From Hyphomicrobiales bacterium (GTDB lineage: Bacteria > Pseudomonadota > Alphaproteobacteria > Rhizobiales > Rhizobiaceae), in NCBI GenBank assembly GCA_900473185.1, contig UCKU01000022.1, positions 62,001 through 126,000 on the forward strand: a stretch of DNA of 64,000 bases. The letters are read 5' to 3'. Positions 49,681 through 58,094 of the stretch are shown piece after piece. Position 1 is the first letter of the stretch. Each line of letters starts with the position of its first letter. Under the pieces are notes generated by a model. It did no database searches and had not been told where the DNA came from. It saw only the letters and a program-made list of their open reading frames with translations. A program made the translations under genes and the position numbers.

Positions 49681-51426
49681 TTACGACAGGTCCATGGATT
49701 TTTCCCACTGCTGGCGCATGACGTTCATTTCGGTGCGCTTCTGCGCCATTTCGCTGACGATGGCGCGAAGGTTCGGGTGGCGAGACATGAACATGTTGAA
49801 GTCACGCCGTTCCAGCACTTCGAACTGGCAGAAATCGACGGCGGTGACATCGGCCGTACGGCGTCCGCCGCTGAGCAGCGCCATTTCGCCGAAGAAGGCA
49901 CCGGGCTCAAGCCGTACCGCGCCGCTTGCCAAGCGCACCTCCACTGCGCCGGAGGAGATGAAATACATGCTGTCGCCGCGGTCGCCGCGGCGGATGACGC
50001 GTTCGCCGGGCGAGGCGAGTTTGGGGTTGAACAGCAAGAGCAGTTCCTCAAGCGCATCCTCGCCAACTTCGGAGAAAAGCGGGAAGGTCTCGACCAGCTG
50101 CTGGATCCGCAGATGATGCTGGCGTGCGCGCTCCTCGCCGAGCGCCCTGATCTTTTCCAATTCCCGTGCCAGGGCGTCCTGGTTTTTCCGGCCGTAGCTT
50201 TCATGTAGGCGCGGCCATTTCACCCTGATCTTGCGGTTCAGCTTCTCGGCCACGAAGATGACGAGCGGGTTCAGCGTGATGGAAAGGATTGCGGCGGCAA
50301 GAATCAGATCCTGTCCTTCATGCGGCAGGAGCCCGAGCGAAACGCCAAGGCCGGCAAGGATGAAGGAGAATTCGCCGATCTGGGCAAGGCCGCCGGCGGC
50401 CGTCAGGCCCATGCCGATCGGATAGCGCAACAGGACGACAATACCAAAAGAGATGATTGCCTTACCGACGATGATCAGTGCCAAAGCACTGATCACAGCC
50501 AGAGGATGCTGCACAATGATCGACGGATCGAAGAGCATGCCGACGGAAACGAAAAACAGCACCGAGAAGGCATTCTGCAGCGGCAGGGAATCGGCGGCGG
50601 CGCGATGGCTGAGATGAGATTCGCTCATGACCACGCCAGCGAAGAAGGCGCCGAGCGCAAAGGAAACGCCAAAGATTGCCGCCGAGCCGAAGGCGATGCC
50701 GAGCGCGATGGCGAGCACGGTGAGCGTGAAGAGTTCACGCGAGCCGGTGCGGGCAATCAGCGTCAAAAGCCAGGGCACGATGCGCGGCCCAAGGAAGATC
50801 GCCATGGCGGCAAAGGCTGCGACTTTCAGCAAGGTGAGTGCGATGGTGACCGAAAGCGGCAGGTCGAGACCATGCGAGCCGACGTCGCTCGCATGGCCGC
50901 CCAGAAGTTCGGCGAGGGCCGGCAGCAGCACGAGCGCCAGAACCATCGCGAGATCCTCGACGATCAACCAGCCGACGGCCACGCGCCCGCCGGCGGTATT
51001 GACGAGGTTGCGCTCTTCCAGCGCTTTCAGGAGCACGACGGTGCTGGCAACCGAAAGGCTGAGGCCGAAGACGATGCCGGCGCCGAGGCTCCAGCCCCAG
51101 AGTTCGCCGAGGCCGACGCCGAGCAGGGTGGCAAACAGGATCTGGCCGATCGCGCCCGGCACGGCTATGCCGCGCACGGCCAAAAGATCGGATGCGGAGA
51201 AGTGCAGACCGACGCCGAACATCAGCAGGATCACGCCCATTTCGGCGAGTTGGCTCGCAAGCTCCGTGTCGGCCACAAAGCCCGGTGTGAACGGTCCCAT
51301 GAGAATGCCGGCGAAGAGATAGCCGACCAGTGGCGGCAGTCGCAGCCTGTCGGCGCAATAGCCAAGAACCGCCGCAAAGACGAAGCTTATGGCTACTGTC
51401 GCAATGAGTCCCGCTTCCTGATGCAT
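49681..51426 (-). CDS. CPA2 cation:proton antiporter with C-terminal cyclic nucleotide-binding domain
   Basis: This 581-residue inner-membrane protein has about twelve helices over residues 5-390 in the Kef/YbaL pattern. They include GYLFAGILMGPFTPGF, the conserved WLIVEDLAMVLALVLLP ion-pathway segment and AGGLAQIGEFSFILAGLG. Instead of the usual TrkA-N NAD-binding domain, the C-terminus (about 455-565) is a cNMP-binding fold with RVIRRGDRGDSMYFISSGAVEV and PGAFFGEMALLSGGRRTADVTA. The regulator could be cAMP or another ligand. ATG 51426 is preceded by GAGAGGGCTG. The gene stands alone. Confidence 0.9.
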   Translation of the reverse strand: MHQEAGLIATVAISFVFAAVLGYCADRLRLPPLVGYLFAGILMGPFTPGFVADTELASQLAEMGVILLMFGVGLHFSASDLLAVRGIAVPGAIGQILFATLLGVGLGELWGWSLGAGIVFGLSLSVASTVVLLKALEERNLVNTAGGRVAVGWLIVEDLAMVLALVLLPALAELLGGHASDVGSHGLDLPLSVTIALTLLKVAAFAAMAIFLGPRIVPWLLTLIARTGSRELFTLTVLAIALGIAFGSAAIFGVSFALGAFFAGVVMSESHLSHRAAADSLPLQNAFSVLFFVSVGMLFDPSIIVQHPLAVISALALIIVGKAIISFGIVVLLRYPIGMGLTAAGGLAQIGEFSFILAGLGVSLGLLPHEGQDLILAAAILSITLNPLVIFVAEKLNRKIRVKWPRLHESYGRKNQDALARELEKIRALGEERARQHHLRIQQLVETFPLFSEVGEDALEELLLLFNPKLASPGERVIRRGDRGDSMYFISSGAVEVRLASGAVRLEPGAFFGEMALLSGGRRTADVTAVDFCQFEVLERRDFNMFMSRHPNLRAIVSEMAQKRTEMNVMRQQWEKSMDLS

Positions 51427-51583
51427 CAGCCCTCTCAAAATGCCTGCGGCCGGCACTTTAGGATGAAGCGCCGGCAAAGTTAAAGAGTTGATTTGGATGG
51501 ATTAGGCTTAAATGGCCGGCTTTTTGAGCGGAACTACTAAGCTCCCGTGTCGTTGCCTATACATCACGACAAGGAGAAGAGAT

Positions 51584-51880
51584 ATGCGAAAGATCATCAT
51601 CAACTGTGCAATCGCTGTCCTTGCCCTGGGCTCGGCCGCAGCGCCTGCAATGGCAGACAGCGTGACGGTCATGCGCGAGCGTGCCTATGACGGTTATGAC
51701 CATTATGACCGTGACCGGGCTCGGCCCGGCGTTACCATCAGTGATCGCGGCATTACGTTCGGCGCGGTGCGCGAACGGGATCGCTGGCGCGATCGGGACC
51801 GTGACCGTTGCGTCACGCGCAGCGTGACCCGTCAGACCGATGAAGGCACTGTCACAAAAACGGTCAGACGGTGTGATTGA
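51584..51880 (+). CDS. Small secreted Arg/Asp-rich protein, 98 residues
   Basis: The start is ATG 51584 behind aaggagaagag. A signal peptide (about 1-24, ending PAMADS) leads to a mature part of 74 residues rich in Asp, Arg and Tyr (YDGYDHYDRDRARPG, RERDRWRDRDRDR). It ends with CVTRSVTRQTDEG and VTKTVRRCD, whose two Cys may form a disulfide. The same C-terminal layout is seen in the remnant at 399-542. I know this type as small periplasmic proteins of Rhizobiales with unknown function. Confidence 0.75.
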   Translation: MRKIIINCAIAVLALGSAAAPAMADSVTVMRERAYDGYDHYDRDRARPGVTISDRGITFGAVRERDRWRDRDRDRCVTRSVTRQTDEGTVTKTVRRCD

Positions 51881-51998
51881 ACAGCAGGCTGAGGGGCGGC
51901 ATCCCACTCCGCCGGAACTTCGGCATCGTCCGCCAACGCTCATGCCCTCGCCCTCTGGGGCGTGGGCGAAGTTTAAAATCCATTTATTCAGAGATATT

Positions 51999-52083
51999 TG
52001 GTGCCCCATGCCGGGGTCGAACCAGCACTTCTTTCGAAACTCGATTTTGAGTCGAGCGCGTCTACCAATTCCGCCAATGGGGC
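51999..52083 (-). tRNA. tRNA-Leu (anticodon CAA)
   Basis: The minus strand folds as an 85-nt tRNA with encoded CCA, acceptor GCCCCAT/ATGGGGC with discriminator A, and a long variable arm as expected for leucine. The anticodon loop CTCAAAA carries CAA, reading UUG codons. The T-arm sequence is GGTTCGACCCC. Neither neighbour is an integrase. Confidence 0.96.
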
Positions 52084-52102
52084 AGCGAAATACGAGGCGG
52101 CT

Positions 52103-52131
52103 GTCTAACATGCGTTCGCCCGCGCGTGCAA
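52103..52131 (-). promoter_or_regulatory. Possible promoter of tRNA-Leu
   Basis: On the minus strand TTGCAC (52126-52131) and TTAGAC (52103-52108) are 17 nt apart, about 20 bp upstream of the mature tRNA. The -10 is weak. The -35 lies in the loop of the hairpin at 52115-52144. Confidence 0.3.
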
Positions 52132-52144
52132 GACGGCGGGCGAA
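52115..52144. terminator. 9-bp hairpin after the MFS gene
   Basis: The arms ttcgcccgc and gcgggcgaa enclose 12 nt. It lies 24 bases after the MFS stop on the minus strand, with no T-run on that side. A short T-run (gttttgg) follows on the plus strand. Confidence 0.45.
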
Positions 52145-52168
52145 GTTTTGGCGTTTAGAAATCGAGGT

Positions 52169-53464
52169 TTAGTGGGCAACTGCCTCACTCGGGGCGGTCA
52201 GGCTGGATTTCTTCAGCGTAATCGCCAGGACCGAGGCCAGCAGGCAGAAGGCGCCGGCAATGAAGAAGGCCGGCAGGTAGCTTTCCAGCGCCGTGCGCGA
52301 CAGGCCTGCGCCGTAAGCCGCGGTAGCAGCACCAAGCTGGTGCCCGGCGAAGACCCAGCCGAAGACGAGGCCGGCTTTTTCACGGCCGAAGCGGTCGGCG
52401 GCGATCTTGACGGTCGGTGGTACGGTGGCGATCCAGTCCAAGCCGTAGAAGACGGCGAAGATGGACAGGCCGTAGAAGCTGAAATCGCTGAAAGGCAGGA
52501 AGAGCAGCGAGAGTCCGCGCAGGCCATAATACCAGAAGAGCAGCCAGCGATTGTCGAAGCGGTCGGAAAGCCAGCCGGAGCCGATGGTACCGAAGAAATC
52601 GAAGATGCCCATGACGGCTAGAACGCTGGCGGCTGCGACCGGCATGATGCCGAAATCGCCGCAGAGTGTGACGAAATGCGTCTGGATAAGGCCGTTGGTG
52701 CTCAGCCCGCAGATGAAGAAGGTGGCAAACAGGATCCAAAAGGTCGAGGTCGTTGAAATGTCCCTGAGAACCGTCATCGGCGTTGCAAGCGCTGCGCCGA
52801 GGGTGCCGCGGGCCGGGGCCGGCGTCACTTGGGTTTCGCCGACCGAGGGCAGGTTTACGTCCGAGGGGCGGTCACGCATAAAGAGCAGCACGAGAAGAGC
52901 CGCGACCATGATCATGGCGCAGACGAAGAAGACCGTGGCGCGCCAGCCGTAGCGTTCGGTCAGTTCGGCCATCAGCGGCAGGAAAACGAGCTGGCCGGTT
53001 GCCGAGCTTGCCGAGAGCATGCCGACGACAAGGCCGCGATGCTTGACGAACCAGCGCGTGGAAATCGTGGCCGCCAGCACCATAGCCGTCAGGCCCGTGC
53101 CGAAGCCGACGACGATGCCCCAGAGCGCCAGCAGATGCCAAAGCTTGGTCATAAACAGCGAGCCGACGAAGCCCGCGCCGATGAGGGCGAGTGCGAAGAC
53201 GATGACCTTGCGGACGCCGAAATAGTTCATGAAGGCTGCCGCAAACGGACCCATCAGGCCGAAGAGGATCAGGCGGATGGCGAGGGCGGAGGAGATTTGC
53301 GAGGTTTCCCAGCCGAATTCGTCCTGCAGCGGCTTGATGAGGACACCCGGCGCGCCCATCGCGCCGGCGGTTACCAGCATGGTCAGGAAGGTGGCGGCGA
53401 CGACAACCCATCCATAGTGAATGTTTCGCCGGGCAAGGGATGATGCAAGGACTGCAGAGACCAT
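52169..53464 (-). CDS. MFS transporter
   Basis: This 431-residue protein has twelve predicted helices of the major facilitator superfamily. The N-terminal HYGWVVVAATFLTMLVTAG and the loop with ISTRWFVKHRGLVVGML (the MFS-A motif region) are clear, and a central cytosolic loop separates two six-helix halves. The substrate cannot be read. It is divergent from a TetR regulator, and two palindromes in the shared 126-bp gap are probable operators, so it is likely an efflux or uptake system controlled by that repressor. ATG 53464 is preferred over 53470. Confidence 0.88.
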   Translation of the reverse strand: MVSAVLASSLARRNIHYGWVVVAATFLTMLVTAGAMGAPGVLIKPLQDEFGWETSQISSALAIRLILFGLMGPFAAAFMNYFGVRKVIVFALALIGAGFVGSLFMTKLWHLLALWGIVVGFGTGLTAMVLAATISTRWFVKHRGLVVGMLSASSATGQLVFLPLMAELTERYGWRATVFFVCAMIMVAALLVLLFMRDRPSDVNLPSVGETQVTPAPARGTLGAALATPMTVLRDISTTSTFWILFATFFICGLSTNGLIQTHFVTLCGDFGIMPVAAASVLAVMGIFDFFGTIGSGWLSDRFDNRWLLFWYYGLRGLSLLFLPFSDFSFYGLSIFAVFYGLDWIATVPPTVKIAADRFGREKAGLVFGWVFAGHQLGAATAAYGAGLSRTALESYLPAFFIAGAFCLLASVLAITLKKSSLTAPSEAVAH

Positions 53465-53512
53465 GGGCAAATTCCGTTTATGACGTGAGGACCATATACA
53501 AGACCGCTTTAC

Positions 53513-53555
53513 ATGACGGTCATCATATTTGTTGCGTATTGATGATGGACATCAT
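53513..53555. promoter_or_regulatory. Two palindromic sites between the MFS and TetR genes
   Basis: ATGAC-G-GTCAT at 53513-53523 and ATGATG-GA-CATCAT at 53542-53555 are both perfect inverted repeats. They are two small TetR-type operators in the divergent gap, each placed where it could block transcription towards both genes. Confidence 0.6.
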
Positions 53556-53590
53556 ATAAATTGTCAAGCGACCATTTCCGGAGACGAAAA

Positions 53591-54163
53591 ATGCGGGTCA
53601 GCCGCGAGAAATTTGCAGAAAACCGCGAGAAGATCCTGACGGTGGCCAGCGTGCTCTTCCGCGAGAACGGGTTCGACGGCGTCGGCGTCGCCGACATCAT
53701 GAAGGCCGCGGGTCTTACGCATGGCGGGTTCTACGGCCATTTCGAATCGAAGGACGACCTTGCGCTGGAGGTCAGCCGCAAGCTGATCGAGCGCGTGGAA
53801 GAACGCTGGCGTGAGCTGATTTCCGGCGAGCCAGACCGGCCGCTTCAAGCGCTGCTCGATCATTACATCCATTGGCGCACGGTCGACGATCCCGGCGGAA
53901 GCTGCGTATTCGCCTCCTTGATCCAGGAAGTCAGCCGCAGCGAAGGTGCAGTTCGTGCGACCTTCAGCGAGGGGCTGTCCACGCTGGTCGATGTACTAAA
54001 GGAGGTGGTGTCGGGTGCGACGGAGGAAGAGCGCCGCGCCAATGCGACGACGACGCTTTCATCGATGATGGGCGCCGTCATTCTTGCCCGCGCGGTCGAG
54101 GATCGGGCGCTTGCCGAGCAGTTCCTGGTCACGATGCGCCTCAAGCTCGACCCGGCGCAGTAA
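53591..54163 (+). CDS. TetR/AcrR family transcriptional regulator
   Basis: This 190-residue repressor has an N-terminal helix-turn-helix at about 10-60 (REKILTVASVLFRENGFDGVGVADIMKAAGLTHGGFYGHF, written here as a description of the DNA-binding helices). A variable ligand-binding C-terminal domain follows, containing DDPGGSCVFASLIQEVSRS, similar to the TetR_C_33 or NemR-like group. ATG 53591 is close to the operator palindromes. The likely target is the divergent MFS gene and its own promoter. Its TAA stop begins palindromic repeat copy C. Confidence 0.88.
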   Translation: MRVSREKFAENREKILTVASVLFRENGFDGVGVADIMKAAGLTHGGFYGHFESKDDLALEVSRKLIERVEERWRELISGEPDRPLQALLDHYIHWRTVDDPGGSCVFASLIQEVSRSEGAVRATFSEGLSTLVDVLKEVVSGATEEERRANATTTLSSMMGAVILARAVEDRALAEQFLVTMRLKLDPAQ

Positions 54164-54225
54164 TCCCAAAGCATTCACGCAATTCCGGACGCAAAACCGC
54201 TGCGCGCTTTTACTGGGATTGCTTA
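54161..54225. repeat. Palindromic intergenic repeat, copy C
   Basis: TAATCCCA at 54161-54168 pairs with TGGGATT near 54213-54219 around the shared core CGCAATTCCGGACGCAAAAC. The repeat runs exactly from the TetR TAA stop to the TAA stop of the methyltransferase on the minus strand (54223-54225), so both stops are contained in it. Confidence 0.8.
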
Positions 54226-55017
54226 GTCGCGGAAGGCGATCATCGCGTGGCTTTCGACGATTTCGGTGAAGGTGCCGTCCGGCGACAGAGCGGCGAGCTC
54301 GCTGCGGAAGGCTGCCTCGAATTCCTCTGTCTTGTCGCCTAGCGCCTGTGGAGAGGTAACGGACATGGAAAAGGCGCGGCCGATGATATCCTCCGTTCCG
54401 ATTACCCGTTCGTTGACGATGCCGATGCGTTCGAGGCTGCGGAAGGGGGAGCGCAGCAGAATTGCCTCATGCGGCCCGAATTCCTGCGCGCGGCGTAGTT
54501 TGCGCTCGGCGCTTTTTTCCGGCGAATAGGTCTCCGACAGTTGACGCAGCACGTCACGCCAATCCGGTGTCGCTGCGATATGTCTGTCGGAGAAGAGGAC
54601 GACGGCTCCGCCCGGATCGATGAGCTTGTCTAGGATAGCAAGCGTCGTCGGGCGGTCCATCCAATGGAAGGAGCGGCCCAGGACAGCAAGCTTCAGCGGC
54701 GCCAGATCCGGGTTGAGATCGTAAGAGGAGCCCTGGATGAGCCTTATCCTCACGGCGGCTTCGGCTGCATTTTCGCGCGCGGCATCCAGCATTTCCGGCT
54801 CGGGATCGACCCCGATCACATCAGCACCGGCGAGGCGTGCGAAGGCGACGCCGAGCGGTCCTGGTCCGCAGCCGAGATCGAGCACACGATCGCCCGATTT
54901 CAGGCCGGTGCGTTCGGTGACGCGTTCGATCAGCCTGTCCGGATAGGGGACACGGAAGCGGTTGTAGTAGACGGCAGTGGTGCGAAAGCGGCGGGCTTCG
55001 AAAGGAACGATAATCAT
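54223..55017 (-). CDS. Class I SAM-dependent methyltransferase
   Basis: This 264-residue protein has the SAM motif I VLDLGCGPGPLGVAFARL near residue 46, motif II VIGVDPEPEMLDAAREN near 68 and a motif IV-like FHWMDRPTTLAIL. The order and length match Methyltransf_25-type enzymes. The substrate is unknown. The start ATG at 55017 follows AGGATCGTCCGG. It converges with the TetR gene over repeat copy C and lies alone on the minus strand. Confidence 0.85.
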   Translation of the reverse strand: MIIVPFEARRFRTTAVYYNRFRVPYPDRLIERVTERTGLKSGDRVLDLGCGPGPLGVAFARLAGADVIGVDPEPEMLDAARENAAEAAVRIRLIQGSSYDLNPDLAPLKLAVLGRSFHWMDRPTTLAILDKLIDPGGAVVLFSDRHIAATPDWRDVLRQLSETYSPEKSAERKLRRAQEFGPHEAILLRSPFRSLERIGIVNERVIGTEDIIGRAFSMSVTSPQALGDKTEEFEAAFRSELAALSPDGTFTEIVESHAMIAFRD

Positions 55018-55252
55018 CCGGACGATCCTCTGTTTGTCGCAAACCGCTAAGGCTCAACTGTGACCGGCTCGTGATGGTTTCTTGGATCGCGCACGCCCGG
55101 CCCCGAAAGAGGTGACACCCAGCGCCAGAGCGGCATGATCTGCTTCAATAGGTCGCGGCCGAACTCACACAGCAGGCACCCGTCTGGAAGTCCTGATATC
55201 GGGAAAGGAATGAGCCTCCCTCGACATCGGCGGAGGGAGGCTGTCACGTCAC
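55018..55252. other. 235-bp gap with a terminator and no supported gene
   Basis: A minus-strand frame of 66 codons (55047-55247) has no ribosome-binding site and no recognisable product. Apart from the hairpin at 55214-55241, nothing stands out. Confidence 0.4.
55214..55241 (-). terminator. Terminator of the aldo/keto reductase gene
   Basis: The arms gcctccctc and gagggaggc form a perfect 9-bp stem just past the reductase stop. A modest T-rich stretch (ATTCCTTTCCC) follows on the minus strand. Confidence 0.6.
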
Positions 55253-56233
55253 TTATTTGAAGCCGGCGACGTTGTGCGGGATGTAGGGTGCTTCGAGTGC
55301 GGCGATATCATCGGCGCTGAGTTTCACGGTCAGCGCGCCGACGGCGTCCGTCAGGTGTTGCGCCTTGGAAGCGCCGATGATCGGGGCGGTTACGGCGCTC
55401 TTCTGCAGGATCCAGGCGGTGGCGACCTGCGCACGGGAAACGCCATGGGCCTTGGCGATTTCGGCGACCTTCTCGACGATCTTGCGATCGGCATCTTCGG
55501 CCTGCTTATAGAGCGTCTTGCCGAATTCATCGGTTTCGCTGCGGTTGGTCTTCTCATCCCAGTCACGGGTCAGGCGGCCGCGGGCAAGCGGGCTCCAGGG
55601 AATGACGGCGATCTTCTGGTCCTCGCAGAAAGGCAGCATTTCGCGCTCTTCCTCGCGGTAGAGCAGGTTTACGTGGTCCTGCATGCTGACGAATTCCGTC
55701 CAGCCATTGAGGCGCGAGGTGTAGAGCGCCTTGGCGAACTGCCAGGAATACATGGAGGAAGCGCCGATATAACGCGCCTTTCCGGCTTTCACGACATCAT
55801 GGAGGGCTTCCAGCGTTTCCTCGATCGGTGTCGTGTAGTCCCAGCGGTGGATCTGGTAGAGGTCGACGTAATCAGTGCCGAGGCGGCGCAGGCTGTTGTC
55901 TATTTCGTCGAAGATCGCCTTGCGCGACAGGCCGGCGCCATTCGGCCCGGGCCGCATGCGGTTGAAGACCTTGGTCGCGAGCACGATATCCTCGCGCTTG
56001 GCGAAATCCTTGATGGCGCGGCCGACGATCTCCTCGGAGGAGCCATTGGAATAGGTGTTGGCCGTGTCGAGGAAATTGATGCCGAGATCGATCGCCTGTT
56101 TGAGGAGCGCGCGGCTTTCCTCTTCCGGTAGGCTCCAGGCGTGGTTTCCGCGGTTGGGATCGCCATAGGTCATGCAGCCGAGGCAGATCTTCGAGACTTC
56201 GAGACCGGTCTTCCCGAGTTTTACATATTCCAT
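55253..56233 (-). CDS. Aldo/keto reductase
   Basis: This 326-residue NADPH-dependent oxidoreductase of the YajO/GPR-like branch has the catalytic set in order: Asp and Tyr in FLDTANTYSNG, Lys in VLATKVFNRM and His in DLYQIHRWDY. NADP contacts are expected in AVIPWSPLARGRLTRDW and the C-terminal PIIGASKAQHL. The physiological substrate is not known. The start is ATG 56233, preceded by GGAGC, and a terminator lies at 55214-55241. Confidence 0.9.
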   Translation of the reverse strand: MEYVKLGKTGLEVSKICLGCMTYGDPNRGNHAWSLPEEESRALLKQAIDLGINFLDTANTYSNGSSEEIVGRAIKDFAKREDIVLATKVFNRMRPGPNGAGLSRKAIFDEIDNSLRRLGTDYVDLYQIHRWDYTTPIEETLEALHDVVKAGKARYIGASSMYSWQFAKALYTSRLNGWTEFVSMQDHVNLLYREEEREMLPFCEDQKIAVIPWSPLARGRLTRDWDEKTNRSETDEFGKTLYKQAEDADRKIVEKVAEIAKAHGVSRAQVATAWILQKSAVTAPIIGASKAQHLTDAVGALTVKLSADDIAALEAPYIPHNVAGFK

Positions 56234-56450
56234 GAAAGTGCTCCGCGATGAATTTCAGCGACTCCCCAGGCGCATGCACATGATGTAGCGCAGAAATCGC
56301 GGAAGTCTCAGCGAGCCTAGCGGAGAATGTGTTTTGCAGTTAGCGCAATAATACCTGATGAGCGGGCGGAATGTCGTCTTATCCTTGCGGGTTACACCGC
56401 TTGCGCATTCGGTCGGTGAGGTGTTAGCTGGTGCAGCATTTTACCGGATC

Positions 56451-58094
56451 ATGCCCATGAAACTGCCGCCCGGCGATCGATATGACACGCTCTACCGCGA
56501 TTTCTCCTGGCAGATATCAGAGGATTTCAATATCGGCCGCGCCGTCTGCGATGATTGGGCCGCGCGTGATCCTGATCGCGTCTGCCTCGAACATTTCAGT
56601 CCCGACAGCAACCATCTGTCGTTGACCTATGGCGAGCTTGCCGCCCGCTCCTCATCCTTCGCCAATGCGCTTTCGGCACTTGGTATCGGCAAGGGGGATC
56701 GTGTGGCGCTGCTCCTGCCGCAATCCTTCGAGACGGTCATTTCGCATGTGGCGATCTACAAGATGGGCGCGATCGCGCTGCCGCTTGCGCTGCTTTTCGG
56801 GGTCGAGGCGCTGGAGTACCGGCTGAAGGCTGCAGGTGCGACAGCTGTCGTCACCAATGGTTTCGGGCTTGGACGCATCAACCAGATCCGCGACCGACTG
56901 CCTGACGTCAAACATGTCATCAGCGTCGAAGCAGCCTCCGCAAGCACGCTCGGCTTTGCCGATCTGGTTTCCGCCCATTCTCCCACTTTCGAAATTGCGC
57001 AGTCAGGCCCCGACGAGCCAGCGCTGATGATCTTCACGTCGGGCACGACGGGGCCGCCGAAGGGCGCGCTGCATGGCCACCGGGTACTCGCAGGTCATAT
57101 TCCCGGCATGCAGTTTGCCCATGAGGGTTTCCCGCAGGCGGGAGACAAGGTCTGGACGCCGTCTGACTGGGCCTGGGCCGGCGGGCTGCTCAATGCGCTG
57201 CTGCCGAGCCTGCTGCTCGGCGTGCCTGTTGTTTCCTCGCCGGCACAGAAATTCGATGCGGACATCGCCTATCGCATCATGGCCGAGATGAAGGTGCGTA
57301 ATGCCTTCATTCCGCCAACGGCGCTGCGGCTCCTGAAATCCGTCGAGGAGCCGCGCTCGAAATACGATCTCGTGCTGCGCACCATCGGTTCGGCAGGTGA
57401 ATCCCTGGGGCGCGAGACCTATGAGTGGGTGCGCCGTACGCTCGGCGTTACCGTCAATGAATTTTACGGGCAGACGGAGTGCAATTTCGTGCTGTCTTCG
57501 AGCGCTGCCTTCGGGGTGACGAAGGCCGGTGCAATCGGGCGTGCTTCGCCCGGCCACAGGGTGGCTGTTGTCAGCGACGAGGGTGACGAGCTGCCGGTGG
57601 GCGAGCAGGGGCAGATCGCTATCGCCAGCCCCGATCCGGTAATGTTCCTGGGTTATTGGAACGATCCTGAGGCGACGGCGAGGAAATATGCCAGGGGCTG
57701 GCTGCTGACCGGCGATATCGGCCGGCAGGATGCTGAGGGCTATGTCACCTTTGCAGGGCGCGACGATGATGTCATCACCTCGTCGGGGTATCGCATAGGG
57801 CCTGCAGAGATCGAGGACTGTCTTATAGGCCATCCGGCCGTCCAGCTTGCTGCGGCCGTCGGCAAGCCCGATGCGATGCGTACGGAGATCGTCAAGGCCT
57901 ATATCGTGCTTTCGCCGGGCTACAGCCCGAGTGCGGAGCTGGCAGCGGAAATCCGGGACTGGGTGAAAACCCGGCTTTCGATGCACGAATATCCGCGCGA
58001 GGTCGAATTCGTCGATGCGCTGCCGCTGACGACTACAGGCAAGGTTATTCGCCGGCTGTTGCGGGAGAAGGCTGCGGCGGAAGCTGAAAACTAA
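56451..58094 (+). CDS. AMP-dependent acyl-CoA synthetase
   Basis: This 547-residue adenylate-forming enzyme makes acyl-CoA from a carboxylate, ATP and CoA. The AMP-binding P-loop is IFTSGTTGPPKGALHGH, the A5 motif is NEFYGQTECNF, A7 lies in GWLLTGDIGRQ and the catalytic Lys is in LPLTTTGKVIRRLL. The N-terminus (YRDFSWQISEDFNIGRAVCDDWAARDPDRV) matches acetyl/propionyl or medium-chain synthetases. The start is ATG 56451 or 56457. Its last 4 nt overlap the stop of the convergent acyltransferase gene. Confidence 0.9.
   Translation: MPMKLPPGDRYDTLYRDFSWQISEDFNIGRAVCDDWAARDPDRVCLEHFSPDSNHLSLTYGELAARSSSFANALSALGIGKGDRVALLLPQSFETVISHVAIYKMGAIALPLALLFGVEALEYRLKAAGATAVVTNGFGLGRINQIRDRLPDVKHVISVEAASASTLGFADLVSAHSPTFEIAQSGPDEPALMIFTSGTTGPPKGALHGHRVLAGHIPGMQFAHEGFPQAGDKVWTPSDWAWAGGLLNALLPSLLLGVPVVSSPAQKFDADIAYRIMAEMKVRNAFIPPTALRLLKSVEEPRSKYDLVLRTIGSAGESLGRETYEWVRRTLGVTVNEFYGQTECNFVLSSSAAFGVTKAGAIGRASPGHRVAVVSDEGDELPVGEQGQIAIASPDPVMFLGYWNDPEATARKYARGWLLTGDIGRQDAEGYVTFAGRDDDVITSSGYRIGPAEIEDCLIGHPAVQLAAAVGKPDAMRTEIVKAYIVLSPGYSPSAELAAEIRDWVKTRLSMHEYPREVEFVDALPLTTTGKVIRRLLREKAAAEAEN

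Noticed and set aside
55047-55247. 66-codon minus-strand frame before the aldo/keto reductase terminator
   Set aside because: It has no ribosome-binding site or recognisable sequence and overlaps the reductase terminator hairpin.
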